Shown: positions 49,366 to 61,625, numbered from the stretch's first letter. The stretch is DNA of 64,000 nt from Udeniomyces pyricola (GCA_039545295.1 BCIK01000028.1:226760-290759), one strand, 5' to 3'. Numbers and translations: made by a program. The notes: generated by a model from the sequence alone, not told the origin.

Positions 49366-50505
49366 ATTGGTAGTGGTGATGGGATAAGTCGTGTGTGATG
49401 ATCTGTTCTGGTCGAGGCAACAACAGCAGTTCAGAGTGACTTCGAGTGGACGATTTTGAATGATAATGGAATCGAATCAGTATGACGTGTAGCTAAATAT
49501 ACGGATTGACAGAGACGGTAACGCGTGGCGGAGCCGGCTGAACGTTGTTTGTATATGTCAATGATCGATCAATCGATCGGAGGCACAGATCCAGATCCAG
49601 ATCATTCAGGGATAACGGCGGAGATGAGGCTGTAACGCTTACTACTCTAGTGATGAGAAGGGCACGAGCTAATTGGGGGATTGAGTTGATGCGGATAGAG
49701 GTGAGAGACGATGGTCGATGGGGGATAGCTAGAAAGTCAAGAAACGAACGTCGGGATGCCCCTTTTTCAAGTTGATGGTCGATCCGCCGGCAAGGGACGA
49801 TTTTCCTTGGCGCCCCCTTCGGCCGTCTCCGCTCTGGCGCGCTTGGCATTGAGAGCGCCTCCAGTCTCATGATGATGCATGCATATTGCATGAGCATCAT
49901 TGGGGACGACCGCTTGAGCCAGCTTGAGCGCTTCAGCAAGCCGTCACAGCCTTCCGATCATGTGTCCTGCACGTTCCACGCACGCCCTTCGGCAACCGAT
50001 GTCTGTGCCGAGTTCTCATACGACCGGCAGGCCGCTCGTTGACACCCTGGCTCAGCCCCATCATGATACGAGTGAGTACGCCTTGGCCTCATGATATATG
50101 ATGACCAATCATACCATCATCTCCTTGTCGCATGTTCAGTCCGCTCAAAGCGCTTGAGATCAATTGTGGAGATCCACACGATTAATCTGCAGAGCTAGTG
50201 CCGAACACGCCTGGCTTCGGCAGTCATGCATCATGGCCCCGGCCTGACCCCTCCATTTGGAGGAATTTGATATTTAACTTCGATCCTTCACCGGCTCTAT
50301 AGTTGGACGTGTCATCATCATCATCCAAAGCTTGCGATTTTCATGTCGTGGTTATGGACCCTCTATCATCTTGTTCACACACATCCCTGTTTCAACCGTT
50401 AATGAAGATCGCCGGGTCAGGAACAACACGACATGGCTTTGATCCATGCATGTCAATCGCGGTCCTTTGAAACGATACCTCAACCGCATTTAAATTCTTC
50501 CTCAA
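49366..50505. other. 1.1 kb spacer, no gene seen
   Basis: Upstream of the Ser/Gly-rich gene and 3' of SEC72. It contains an imperfect hairpin at 49872-49900, GATCGATCAATCGATC near 49563 and CCAGAT repeats near 49590. Short open frames lack splice-supported continuity. Confidence 0.45.
49872..49900. repeat. Imperfect inverted repeat (12-bp arms)
   Basis: ATGATGCATGCA is followed by a 3-base loop and TGCATGAGCATCAT, so two 6-bp blocks pair with a 2-base bulge. Confidence 0.7.
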
Positions 50506-52355
50506 TCAATTCAGTCCCCCGCGAGGGTCCGTCCCCTCTCCTCCCTCGGAACTTGGCTGGACAGGCGCAGGGGCTTGGTCAGCCGGTTGAGGCGAAAGTC
50601 CATCCTTCTCGTTGACAGCCTTGTCGATCTCGGCCAAGAAGGAGAGCAGCTCCACCGAGGAAGGTTCATACGACAGTCCGAGAGTGATGGCTCTGAGAAG
50701 CAATGTGCAAAGAGAGGTCAATGTTATTTAGTTGGGTTCCACCCAGTACATATATACGAACACAGTCAACTTTAGTCCGACTCACTCTTTGGCCTCGTGA
50801 GGTCGGTCAAGTCCCATAAGAGCTCTGGGTGAAAGAGCAATGATCAACGAGCAAAAGGACAGTGCGTTCAGAGTAAGTATCTCTTAAGGGCGAGCACAGG
50901 ATGTGATTAGAAACGATCGCGGCAGATTGAAACAACGCACTTGGCCTTGCGGAAGTGACCCTTGGACCATGGTCGCTTAAGCTTGACAACAGTTTCTGAA
51001 TCCGCATAACTTGCCGGGTACTTTATGACGCGCGAGCAAAGCGAAAGGGAACATATGCAAACAGTCATGGTAGTGATAGCGAGATGAGCGAAGAAGACAT
51101 AGAGAGAAAAGGAAGGAATCAGCATATATCCGTCCGATGATCTGTCGTATGCCACGCTTTCCATGCCGTCCCCTCTGTTGTCGTCCTGTCTTGTGAAGGA
51201 AACTGACACATCTTCGGTCGACAGCCCATCTTCCTTGATCCCCAAACAAAGAAGAGATGAGACAAACTTACATCGCCCGTCGCCGCATAGGCCGCGGCCC
51301 GGTTGCACAACACGACCGCGAGCTCGTCCCGTCGAAGTGCAGCCATCTCCCACGGCATTCTCTCACTCGCAACTTTCAAGGCCAAGGTATAAATACCGAT
51401 GCTGGCCCCCCACTGTTTAGCCTTGAACTTGGCGTTGCCCTCCTCCTTGAGCTTGTTGACCTGTAGCGAACGCGCCTTGTCGATGTTTTGGGGCGGCGGC
51501 GGGATAGCCGAAGGGGGTGCATGCGAAAAAAGGGCAGAGAGATGATTGAGGGTCGACAGCATGCTCTCGAGGGATGGATCGATGTTGGTCGACGGCGTTT
51601 GGAACGGCATCGGGGAGGATGAGGCGTTGGATTGAACGGAAAGCGACGGTGGGTTCGAGTAATTAATGGAGATGGGAGCGGGGGTGAAGGGCTGGTATGC
51701 CCAAATCAGACAGAGACGTAGCGTGAAGCATCCGGGGGGGGGGGGGGGGGGGGGGAGAGAAAGGGGGGGGGAGGGGGGGGGGGAAGCAGAAGTAGAGAAG
51801 CAAGTAACATGTCAGAGTCTAGCAGATGTAAATGCATAGGTCAAGACAGGAGAGGAACGGGTCGATTATAACGACACGTCACAGATGAGGCGGATTGGGC
51901 ATGGCATAATCACCTCTTCGTCGACCGAGGGCATACTGAGGGCTCTTTGGAGGTTGAGCTGCTTTTGCTGTTCGAGGTGCTGGGCAATCATCATTTGCTG
52001 TTGCTGAATTTGCTGAGGTGTCAGAGGTTGCTGAGGTTGGCCTGGCTGAGGGCCACCAGCAGCCGGTGCTGGAGGGGGAGAGCCTTGAGCCTGTCAGAGC
52101 GATTCCGCATAGATAGGAGAGGATGAGGGGGTGTTGAAGGGGGACGAGAAGTGAGGATGAATCTTGATCAGAGACATGGTATTTGAAGGTAAAGAAAGGA
52201 AGCGAAGTCATGCGATGCGGGACAAAGATGGAGACAAGAAGATGGACTTGCTATGGTCGCCATCGCGTCGAGAAGGATGGAATAAGGGGTGATGGTTTGG
52301 GACAGATGATTTGGGCCGGGTGACTGACCAAATCAGACACTGCGGCCGAGGACAT
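50506..52355 (-). CDS. SEC72: Sec72, TPR subunit of the Sec63 ER translocation complex
   Basis: Cytosolic tetratricopeptide subunit of the post-translational ER translocon (Sec62/63/71/72), receiving chaperone-bound precursors. Exon 1 (52355-52329, MSSAAVSDL) has a GTCAGT donor and joins in phase to AQGSPPPAPAAGG, a Gln/Pro-rich region (QQIQQQQMMIAQHLEQQKQL), then FTPAPISINYSNPPSLSV. The TPR part reads VNKLKEEGNAKFKAKQWGAS, IGIYTLALKVASERMPWE, LRRDELAVVLCNRAAAYAAT, VVKLKRPWSKGHFRKAK and ITLGLSYEPSSVELLSFLAE, all strongly Sec72-like. The C-terminus is an acidic/Pro tail ending GGLN. The intron between the Gln-rich and SINYSNPP exons contains the long G tract. Confidence 0.9.
51734..51783. repeat. 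Long poly-G region: G24, then G9 and G9
   Basis: G24 at 51734-51757, a short GAGA/AAA break, G9 at 51765-51773 and G9 at 51775-51783. It lies in a SEC72 intron, as poly-C on the coding strand. Confidence 0.9.
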
Positions 52356-53786
52356 GATGCATGCAAGCAAGCAACATCAAGCAACATCAAGCAATTAGCA
52401 ATATACTTGTCTGTCGTAATAAAAACGAAGTGTGCACAATCATATATATCGACGAGCACAAAACAACAAGATATTACAATCTTGTTCTGCAGCCTTGCCG
52501 TTCATACGTGCCCCGTCGTTTGGCCCCATGTCCAAGCAGATTCGATCATGAGACAGACTTGTGTCGAATCGTGTCATCCTGGAATGCCCGACCCGGCCGG
52601 CCTGTCGTCCCCGTATTGGTGAGCCGATTCGTCCCTAACGCGCGTTCGACCTGACAGTCTCAACGACAATTGTCTTCTCGCTTTCAACCAACCTTGTACT
52701 GCCATCCTCCTCGATCTCATCAGCTCATTCGGAACCCCATACCATCATCCGACCTGGTCCAATAGCCACAACACATCCCCAATCCAACTTGACCCAATCC
52801 AATCCGACTGGCCTCAACGTTGGGACTTGCCAGCTTGCCTCGTTTCGACCTCTCCTTCCCTTCCTTATCCGACTTTCTCCTGCCCCTTACTCTTACCAGT
52901 CGGTTGTCCTCCCCTCTACCATGTTGCACAACGCCAAGTCGGTGCCTATCACCTCTCTCAGCATACAATCTGTCAGTCGTACGCTTTTCGTTATGACCTA
53001 TATCGCCTAAGAGGCGACAGGCGACGCATGTCGTTCGTTCTGTTGCCCCAACTCCTGCCCGCTGTCCCTGCGCCTTTTGCCTCCTTCGCATTTGAGCGAG
53101 CACGAGCTCAGTCTCCGAATGCACGACAACGTGCTTTACGCTTCGCGCCTTCCGTGTTTGGTATGCGACTCGATGGGAGACAACGCTTGATGGAACCGAT
53201 AGTCGACTTGGAGTCAACATGTTGAACTCTTTCCCCCCGCCCAAGCTGGCGTGGTGGCTTGTTGGCCGCCGGAAGAGGTGATGGCGGCTGATAGCAGCAG
53301 CTCATGAGTCAGCCACCATGTGAGAAGGAGGGGTCCGTCGGTCTAACGTCGCAATGACTTGCCCTCGTCACTTTTGTCAATCATATGTCATCACTCGCCA
53401 AGGGCATATACTGACACACTGCCATCATTCTTTATCCATCAACGGACTGGATTGCTCCACCAAATCGCTCGACGTCGACATAGTTTCACAACGACTCGCC
53501 CCCTTTTACTGGGCTCGCTGAAGATGATGCCTCTACGGCAGGTGATCCGCCCAACTTTGACCTCGCCTCGTCGTTTCACTCCAACTCGTCCTCGTCCTCC
53601 GACGAGACTAGGTCCGGCTGGTCACGGCCCCAAATTCACTCCCCTCCTCTCTCCCATGGTCATCACCAACAGCAATCTTTCGTTCAACAACACCAGAGTT
53701 TTTCTCCCCCACAGCACTTCCCTCCTCCGTCTCGACCATCATCCACGGGTGCTGGGAGCCGACCGTCCTACTCGCGCACTCCGTCC
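52356..53786. promoter_or_regulatory. Divergent region SEC72 / NMN adenylyltransferase, may hide a 5' exon
   Basis: 1.4 kb between divergent starts. From 53484 an open frame without ATG runs in phase into the NMN adenylyltransferase gene and has coding-like composition. The rest shows no supported exon. The last 400 bases are C/T-rich. Confidence 0.4.
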
Positions 53787-55665
53787 ATGAGTCGGCCAAC
53801 ACCGGTTTCCGCTCAACCGGCGATGCGCAGGGATCGAGAGCTCTCGAACCCGTCCAATGCCTCTTGCTCTCCTCCTCCCCGTCTGGAAACCCTCGACTCT
53901 TCTTCAACAATCCAGTCCAATGGCAACGGCAACGTTCATCATTCCTCGCAGAAGCCTCCTGAGTCCTTGTCTTCTGTCATCTCTCCATCGTTCTCGGCCA
54001 TCAAGCGGACACATTCTTACTACTCTCCGCCAAACGGAGCGTCCGAGGACGGGGAGGCCGACGCCGAGTCCGTCGTGGATGCCAACGGCGGGACCCTTGA
54101 TCTTTACCCAAACTTGGGCGACTCAGCGAGCTATCTTGCGGGTAAGAGCGAGTATATCTTCCCAAGGCATCGACTCAAGCACGTATGGGAGGACCAGGAT
54201 AAGACGCCGCTCGTCATCGTCGCGTGCGGGAGTTTCTCACCGCCTACGTACCTTCATTTGTGAGTTGTGACTGACTCGGAGTATCTCAAGCCCGGTGCTT
54301 AATTAAGTCCCTAGTTTGTACGCCCCCATGCTCATCTTGATTTGGTTCGTTGCCAATCAAAAGGCGAATGTTCGAAATGGCCAAGGATCAGATTCTGGAA
54401 GACGGTGGTTACGAGATTTTGGGAGGCTACTACTCGCCCGTGTAAGCTTCAACCTTTGCTCGACATTTTTAGAGGTGCTGTGTCATCCTCGGCTAGCATA
54501 CATCCGGATACAGTTCTTGTCGACTCATCGTTTTTCTGCGTGACAATTCCTATATCTCTTGTCATCGCAGCTCGGACCACTACAAGAAGCAAGGGCTAGC
54601 CCCCGCCAACCACCGAGTCAAGATGTGTGAATTGGCGGTCGAGACGACCTCGACGTGGCTCATGGTCGACCCATGGGAGGCCGGTCAAGGATCTTACCAA
54701 CGGACTGCGATCGTCCTTCAGCACTTTGACGAGATGCTCAACGGCGAGGGCGGTATCGTTAGCAAGGACGGCCGCACGAGAAAGATCAAGATCATGCTTT
54801 TGGCAGGTGGTGATCTCATCGAGAGCTTCGGAGAGCCGGGTGTATGGAGTGAGCCAGATGTACGTCAGGTGGTTTTGTCTTTTCAAACTTCATCATCGTT
54901 GTTTTCTTCGTCCTCACCGAGCTGACATTTGACCCTCTCGTTTGGCTGCTTCTTTGGCCGTGCTGTGAATACTTGGATAGCTACACGTCATCCTTGGCAA
55001 CTTTGGCTGCCTCATCGTCGAGCGATCTGGGTCGGATGTCTGGGCGTTTCTCCTCTCACACGACATTCTCTATCATCATCGGTTCGTTCCTCCGAGTGAC
55101 GTGTTGACCGCTTGAAATCCCACATCCATCTGATCTTTCCTTGCATCTCCTTTCTTCACCGGCAGTAAAAACATTATCGTCGTAAAGCAGCTCATCTATA
55201 ACGACATTTCGTCGACAAAGGTTCGACTCTTTGTGCGCCGGGCCATGAGTATCAAGTACGTTCCGGTTCCATCCGACATTGTCCGACCTTGTCCGACCTT
55301 GTCCGACTTTCCTCGACGGTGCCGCAAGCTAACGCAGAGCCCACCCTCCCTTCTCCAGATACCTTCTCCCGAACAGTGTGATTCAGTATATTTACGATAC
55401 CGGCCTCTACAAGACGTATGTGCTTGTCGCTATGCAATCTCGCCCAGTCCATCGGATCTTTGCGCGTCTGACGTCTTGTTTTGTTTCTTTCAATTCTTGT
55501 AGCGCTCCAACGAATGCCATTCCGATGGACGTCACCCCCACGCATACTCCCGCGCCGCCCCCGACGATGCCGTCAACGCCCTCGTCCCATGAGACCTCCT
55601 TTAGTATTCCCAAGACGGTTCCAGAATCTATACACGAGAAAACAAACACGACTCCGTCGGCGTGA
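53787..55665 (+). CDS. NMA1: Nicotinamide/nicotinate mononucleotide adenylyltransferase
   Basis: Makes NAD+ (or deamido-NAD+) from NMN/NaMN and ATP. The nucleotidyltransferase motif is VIVACGSFSPPTYLHL (GxFxPxxxxH), followed by RMFEMAKD, GGYYSPVSDHYKKQGLAPAN, HRVKMCELAVETTSTWLMVD, KIKIMLLAGGDLIESFG, LHVILGNFGCLIVERSGSD, IIVVKQLIYNDISSTKVR (substrate/phosphate-binding ISSTKVR) and LLPNSVIQYIYDTGLYKT. The C-terminus adds a Pro/Thr-rich tail ending NTTPSA. The catalytic core is complete over about seven exons. ATG 53787 is used, but an in-frame Ser/Pro/Gln-rich stretch extends back to 53484 with no ATG, so a further 5' exon is likely and the true start is uncertain. Confidence 0.9.
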
Positions 55666-56315
55666 TGAAGAGCATCCTAAAGTGCGAGAGAGCACTCAGG
55701 AGACGGCGGTCAACACACACGGCTTTTTGCTTGTTCTTCTTTTTCTCTCAGCTACTTATCCTTCTTACTCTTGATGTCTGATCTACATTTCGCCTGTCCC
55801 GCCGTTTGCCTTGTTACTTTCCTCGTACTCGCTTCCTTTCCATCTTCTATCTCATCTTGACTAGCTTTGTTTTGCCTTGCGACATGTACTCGTTTCGATT
55901 TTTTGTTTCTTCCTAGATTCGTTGTGCCGAGCTGTGCTTCTGCATGCCACTCGATTCTTGTTCCTTTTTTATTCTAGTTTTTTTTTTCTCACTTGGTTCG
56001 TTTGTCATTCCATGGTCTGGAAGGTCAGTCTGGTCCTGTCGGCCGCGTGTACGTATGTATCGCTGGAAGCGGACGCGGACGACTGATATATATATATATA
56101 TATATATAATACGATGAAGATTTCAGACGGTTATATCATCACTGATCTGCGCGACGTGTGGCTGAAGGGAACATTGAGTCACGCGGACTAAGGCGTAGCG
56201 TAAGAGGGCGTGACAACGCGGGAGGGCGTGACAAAGTTGACGTTTCCCACTCAAGGACTTACTCGTGAAGCGTCGTAGTAAACCAACCCCCTTCCCCTAC
56301 AATCTACACTTCATC
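55666..56315. other. Spacer between NMN adenylyltransferase and NTF2
   Basis: 650 bases between plus-strand genes: T-rich 3' part, a TA repeat (56087-56108) and a duplicated GGGCGTGACAA motif at about 56206 and 56223. Nothing coding was seen. Confidence 0.5.
56087..56108. repeat. (TA)n microsatellite
   Basis: About eleven TA units upstream of NTF2. Confidence 0.9.
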
Positions 56316-57886
56316 ATGGCCGATATCTCTGCCGTCGCTCGACAGTTCACTGGTACTTCCTCCTCCCATCCAACTCGACTTGATTTCCTCTGGTCTCTCT
56401 ATACTCCTTGTAGTTTAACTCATGTCCTGTTCCTCCTGATCCTTCCGTTCAACCACCCGGGCTCATGTCGTTCTCCCCTTTACCTTCCTCGCCCCATTCA
56501 TCACAGAGTACTACTACAGTCTCTTCTCGACTAACCGACCGGGGCTCTCGGCTCTCTACGTAAGCAGGCCAAACTTGCCGTTATCGCGATGCCTAGCTCG
56601 GATGAGAAGAAGCATTGCGCGTCCATGCTTACAGCTGCTCTCCCGCTTTCTTATGCCTACGCTTGCCCTGGCTTCGTCACACCTATCTCTTCCGCTCGCT
56701 CCCGCTGGATCCACTTAACTTATACCTGGTGTGCTTCGGATCGATGACCATCTACTTGCTGGACGATTCAGCGGCCGATATCGATGCTCTCGTGGGAGGA
56801 CAAGCAGTTCCTCAGCGGTGACAAGATCGTCGAGCACCTTGTCGTACGTCCTCTTGTTCCTTTTGCGTTTGTCTCTTGGAAGGGTTATCTCGGCTTCTGT
56901 CCGGGTGCAATCCCTTGCTATGAAGCACAGTGATGTTTTGTTTGCAGCCCTTGGTGCACTCCTGGTGTCGATACCGCCCGAGACACCGCTCCAGAGCCGT
57001 TCCCAGAGGGCGGGATGTCGTGGGCAAAGATGGAACCATCCCAAAGTACATGGCTGACCCACATTTATTCTCCTTGTCCTCTCCGACGAACCGTGCTCGT
57101 ACTTCCCATCTGTTTCTATCTCCATATCCTGACACTCGCCCTCATACCTCGCACGCTTTTGCTCAAACAGGGTCTTCCCTTCCAGAAGGTCCAGCACAAG
57201 ATCGTCACCACTGACGCTCAGCCGTCCCAGCCGGGTCAGGAGCACCTCATGGTCCTCGTTACTGGTCAACTCATCGTACGTCATTGATTTACACCTGCTG
57301 TCTTCGCACGACCAAAGCTTGGCCTCACTGTGCCCAATTCCTACAAATGGCGGTTGGCGTGTTGCCGCGGGCTGTCGTAGCTGCTTCTCATGGCTGACCC
57401 ATGCAACCTCGCTTTCCTCCTTTCCATCTTCTCTCTGTTCCTTGACTGCCTCATTTCCTCTCATCTTCTCCTTCATTTTTTTCCCCAATCAGATTGACGA
57501 CTCACAGCCCCTTCAGTTCTCGCAGGTCTTCCAGCTCATCAAGGAGGGCGAGACTTACTGGGTGTATGTGCCTCTACTCCTACTGTTACCTTTTCCTTGG
57601 TGCCTGCTTCCCATGTCCTGTGTACAAGCGCGTGGCCGGAAGTAGCTCCATCGCTGACTTGGAGTATATGCCCCTATGCATCCTCTTATGTCCTTCCTTC
57701 CTCTTTCCTTGCTGAACTTCTCCTCTCCTACCAAAATTTCAGGTTCAACGACGTTTTCCGATTGTTCGTCTCTTTCTCGATTCACCTCAAAACTTGCCAG
57801 CTCAATCACTCCACAAACCACATACTGACTCTCTCTCTTTTGTTTGGTTCACTTGAACTCTCATGTGCCGTAGGGTTTACGGTTAA
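56316..57886 (+). CDS. NTF2: Nuclear transport factor 2 (NTF2)
   Basis: Imports Ran-GDP into the nucleus by binding Ran-GDP and FG nucleoporins. Seven exons: 56316-56352, 56507-56559, 56772-56843, 57171-57275, 57493-57563, 57743-57763 and 57874-57886, total 372 bases or 123 residues, the normal size. The protein starts MADISAVARQFTEYYYSLF, continues PISMLSWEDKQFLSGDKIVE, GLPFQKVQHKIVTTDAQPSQ, LMVLVTGQLI and FSQVFQLIKEGETYWVFND, and ends VFRLVYG. The last two exons are 21 and 13 bases, and the donor at 57764 is GTTCGT. The exact fit of the conserved C-terminus across both junctions supports these tiny exons. Confidence 0.95.
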
Positions 57887-58797
57887 ATATACCTATTTGA
57901 TGACTAGCTGAGAGAGTGAAGGAGGAAGTGTCGATCTCGCGATCTGTGATGAACGAGATGCAGACGGAAAGGAGTATATATATGAGAATCACGGAGATGA
58001 CGCTTCAGATAGACGTTAATGATGGGTTGGGAATGGAGAAAAATCAACATGAGACAACGCGGGAGGCGTAAAGACGATTAATCCGAAGGGGAGAGACTGG
58101 GAGAGAAGGAGGACTGATTTTCTGTTCCGGCCTTGTTAACCTGTTGGGAAACATATGTGATGATTATCGATATACGTATCATTCTTCACGCTTCCAGTTC
58201 TACCACGACTCATCGACTGACGCGACGGCCAAGGCAGTCAGACCGTTTTCATTCAATCACCGCAACAATCACGTACGAATGAATCCATCCAGTTCGATCA
58301 CTTTCACACGTCTGTCCCCAGATCTCATGACCGTTTCACAGTGGACTGACTTCAAGATAAGACGTAAGACCGCCAAGATCGGACAATCCTTCATACTGCT
58401 GCGATATGCTGCTTCAAATCGAGATTTGCCCAGTTCCTCCAATGTGTGGAATCGAAAAAGGACAGCCGCTTGGTTTTTAGGTTGCCAAGGAGAAGGATGT
58501 TTGACAATGTGGAGATGAATCTAGAGCAGGAGAGCAAGCCGATAGACAAACACTGACTCAGGCAAGGAGCGCAGGGGGAACTTGAAGTGCGAGGAAAGGT
58601 GATGGAGATTTTGGTGGTGAAGAGGGGGGGGGGGAGAGGATGGCAAGAACCAGAGAAGATGAAAAGAAGGGACGTTGGAAGGGGAAAAAAACTAAGAGAG
58701 ATAGGAGGGCAGATGAATAGAAAAAGCAATGACGACCGAAACTAAAGGCCAAAATGAAAGAAAACACCAGAGCAAACGAGAAAGCTATCGACAACGT
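57887..58797. other. Convergent 3' spacer between NTF2 and Pescadillo
   Basis: 0.9 kb. It contains an 11-G run at 58624-58634. A 124-codon frame at 58144-58518 has no recognisable feature. No gene is supported. Confidence 0.5.
58624..58634. repeat. Poly-G tract, 11 bases
   Basis: Uninterrupted G run in the convergent spacer. Confidence 0.85.
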
Positions 58798-61625
58798 CTA
58801 GGCGGAAGCCTTGGTCTTTTTGGTGGTAGCAGCCGACTTTTTGTCAGCCTTGGCCTTCTCTTTTTTGATGAGATTTCGCTTGCGCTCGAGGTTGAGTTGC
58901 TGTGATTGAGAAAGATGAAAGAAGGAGAACGGTCGTCAGTCATGACGTGGCTCAATGGTAACAATGAAAGACAAGTAGTCTCAACAAACCTCGTCGGACT
59001 TCTGCTTGTTCGAGTAGCTATGAGGAAGGGAAAGTGTGCAAGCAAACAAGCGTATCGTAGTTAGTATTGGTATAGAAAAAAGAAAAGAAAGCAGGCAATC
59101 CAGAGGTTGGTCGGTCCGTAACCAGGAAAGGACAACAAAACAAGCCAAGGGAACGATGACGGAGACTAACTTCATCTTCTCGTACAACTTCTTCTGCTTG
59201 TTGCTCATCATGATCTTCCTCAGATCTTCGTCGTCCTCCTCGGCGACCTTCTTGCCCTTCGCCTTGGACTTGCCGCTCTTGATGGCATCCTTGGTTGCCT
59301 TGGCGAGGTTGGCCTCGAACGCTCCAGCGGACGTGCCGAGCGTTTCAGCCTCAAGCTCAGCAGCATGGAGAAGAAGTGGGTTTGTCGGGTCGAGCGACGA
59401 GGCGATAAGCGCCGGCGGCAGCGAAGGGGTTCCGGACATGGTCGCATCCTCCTCATCAGCAGCTTCCTCCTCGTCCTCGTCCGAGTCAGACTCTTCGGCA
59501 TTGTCATCCTCAGCGTCTCCGTCAAGCACACCCGAACCCTCACCCTCCGTACCGGCGTTTCTCGAGTCACTCGCAAAGCCTCTCGACTCGTTCGAGCCGA
59601 AGGGACTGAGGTGAGGCGGCAGAACAGCCCCAGGCTTGTACTCTTCGGTCGGCAGCAAGCGTCCCTCGTTGGCGCAATCGACGATCCACTGAGGCTGAAC
59701 GTACGCCCGCTTGTCCTCCTCGCCCTCCTTGAGACCACCCTCAGTCCAAGTAAAGGCACCCGTCGCCGAAGCCGGTCGATCGACAATAATGTGAGTGATG
59801 GAAGGGTCGGAAGGAGAGGTAAAATCGGCGCCGAGACCGAGCGAAGACTCCTCCCATCCGATGCGAGCGGCACCGAACGAGCGAAGAATGAACTCAGCAG
59901 TTGACCGGGGAACCGATCGCGAGATGTAGAAGGTGTAAGGGGAGAAAAGATTCGTGAGGGAAGACGAAGACGAAGCGGACAAGGACGAGAAAGTCGGTAG
60001 GCTAGTAGAAGACGAGGGGTCGGCCGATTTCGAGGGCTGCTCGACGAAGTCGTCGGTCTCCTCTTCGACGGTCACCTTTGGCGGAGCAGGGGCGGAAGCC
60101 TCCTCCGCTTCATCAACTTCCATGCCCGAGTTGGCAATACTCCTGATGCCCTTCTTGACCTCTCGCGCGGTGATCTTCTTCTTAGAACCCTCAGCAGCCT
60201 CGGTGGCCTCGCCTGAGACGGTCTTGGGCTTCTCGGTCAAGACAAACGCGCCGTAACCGGCACCGGCATCATCCTTCGACTGGTCGAGAGGAGGAGGGTA
60301 AACGAGGTTGATGTCGGTGTAAAGCTTGAAGAGGACGAAACCGAGAAGCGTCTGGTGAAGCTCGAGGAAAGTGAGGAGGATTCGGAAGTCGACATCGGTA
60401 GGGACCTGGGTAGCGTTTCAGAAAGCAGACACGAATGCATGTAGTGTGGCTCAGCTTCGAGTCGTTGGTCGACCCTGATAGCACGGGCTGGAGTCGCGAA
60501 ATCATTTCAAGTCAAAACTCACGTGTTGCGAGAAACCGTAGCCTTCGAGCCAGGTGATCTTCTCACCGGCAATTTCAACCTGGTAGTAGACACCCTTGAT
60601 GGAGAAGAAGACCTTCTTGAGGCACTTTGCCCGCATGATATAGAGCTTCCATTCCGCCATCAGACGAGCGCAGTTGGCGGGCAGGGTCGAGGGAAGGGTC
60701 GAAGTCGGGGTCGGGGTTGTTGGGAGGAGCGCAAAGAGAGAGAGAAGCGAGAGCGCGTCGGGAAGATCACGAAGGGCATCGGGGAATGTTGGATATCTGG
60801 ACGGATAGAGAAGGAAAGAGAAAGCGCGAGAGCGAGGGAGGGGGCAAGATTGAAGAAGGTCGGGATGGTAAGCAGACGGAAGGAAGGCAGGGCAGAATTT
60901 CGCGTCAGCGACGACGGCTTCGACCGGTCATGCCGTCCCTCACGCCACGCCTTGCATTGGCCGCGTGTCATACGTTGACCCAAGTTGATGTTCCATGGGG
61001 GGATGGGACAGTTGCAGCTATCAAAGAAACGAACCTCTCCTTGAGAATGTGGTCCAGTCGGTAGACCGGTCTCCTCTCCTCAAGCCCCTTGGCCAAACCC
61101 CACTCGCCTCGACCGATGGCGCGGCTGAGCTTCTTGGCGAACGCCTTGTGCTCTCGGAGCTTCGCGAGGACGGGCTCGTGAAGGAGGTACTGAATGTCTT
61201 TCTGGTAGTAGAACGAGGCTGGCGCAGACGAGCCCTTGTTGGCTCGCTTCGCGTTGGTCGGGACTCGTGGGAAGATACCCTTGAGAATGCAAAGTCGTCG
61301 GAAGTCGGAGAGCGAGCACTGGAGCTTTTTGAGCGCCTGGTTTCGGGTGACGTAGTTCTTGGCGGCTAGGTTTGAGCGGGAGGTGATTGATGGTTGAGGA
61401 AGAGGATGACGATGAACGGTAAGCGTGTTAGAGAGGGGCAAAAGGGAGCAAGGAGGAAGTTGGGTGAGTGACGGGTTTGATTTGAGCGGCAGAAGGGGGA
61501 GAGGACAAGGAGAGAGGGGGAGAGGGTGTATGTGGGTGTATATATGCGGGTATATATGCGGACATATGGGAGAGCAAGGCTGGATGCTTACCTCCAGACT
61601 TTCCTCTCTCTTTGATCTTGGCCAT
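58798..61625 (-). CDS. NOP7: Pescadillo homologue (Nop7/PES1), PeBoW complex
   Basis: Nucleolar 60S-subunit assembly factor, partner of Erb1/Bop1 and Ytm1/WDR12, needed for 27S pre-rRNA processing. Start at 61625 ([20 protein letters not shown] across the first intron). The conserved N-terminal domain reads [60 protein letters not shown] and [20 protein letters not shown], then [40 protein letters not shown] and [25 protein letters not shown] domain follows ([20 protein letters not shown] ... [20 protein letters not shown]), then a long Asp/Glu-rich segment and a Lys-rich C-terminus ([20 protein letters not shown] ... KKTKASA). All expected Pescadillo parts are present. Confidence 0.96.

Noticed and set aside
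48654..49387. Plus-strand frames of 172 and 124 codons opposite the Ser/Gly-rich gene
   Set aside because: Acidic or Arg-rich repeats arise from reading TCC/GGA-rich codons in antisense; the minus strand has the signal peptide and GPI-like tail.
52720..53244. 174-codon minus-strand and 132-codon plus-strand frames
   Set aside because: Both overlap in the SEC72/NMA1 divergent region; neither shows a known motif or splice-supported extension. At most a fragment of the missing NMA1 first exon could lie here.
58144..58518. 124-codon frame in the NTF2/Pescadillo spacer
   Set aside because: No family resemblance, no promoter-like context, and situated in a convergent 3' region.
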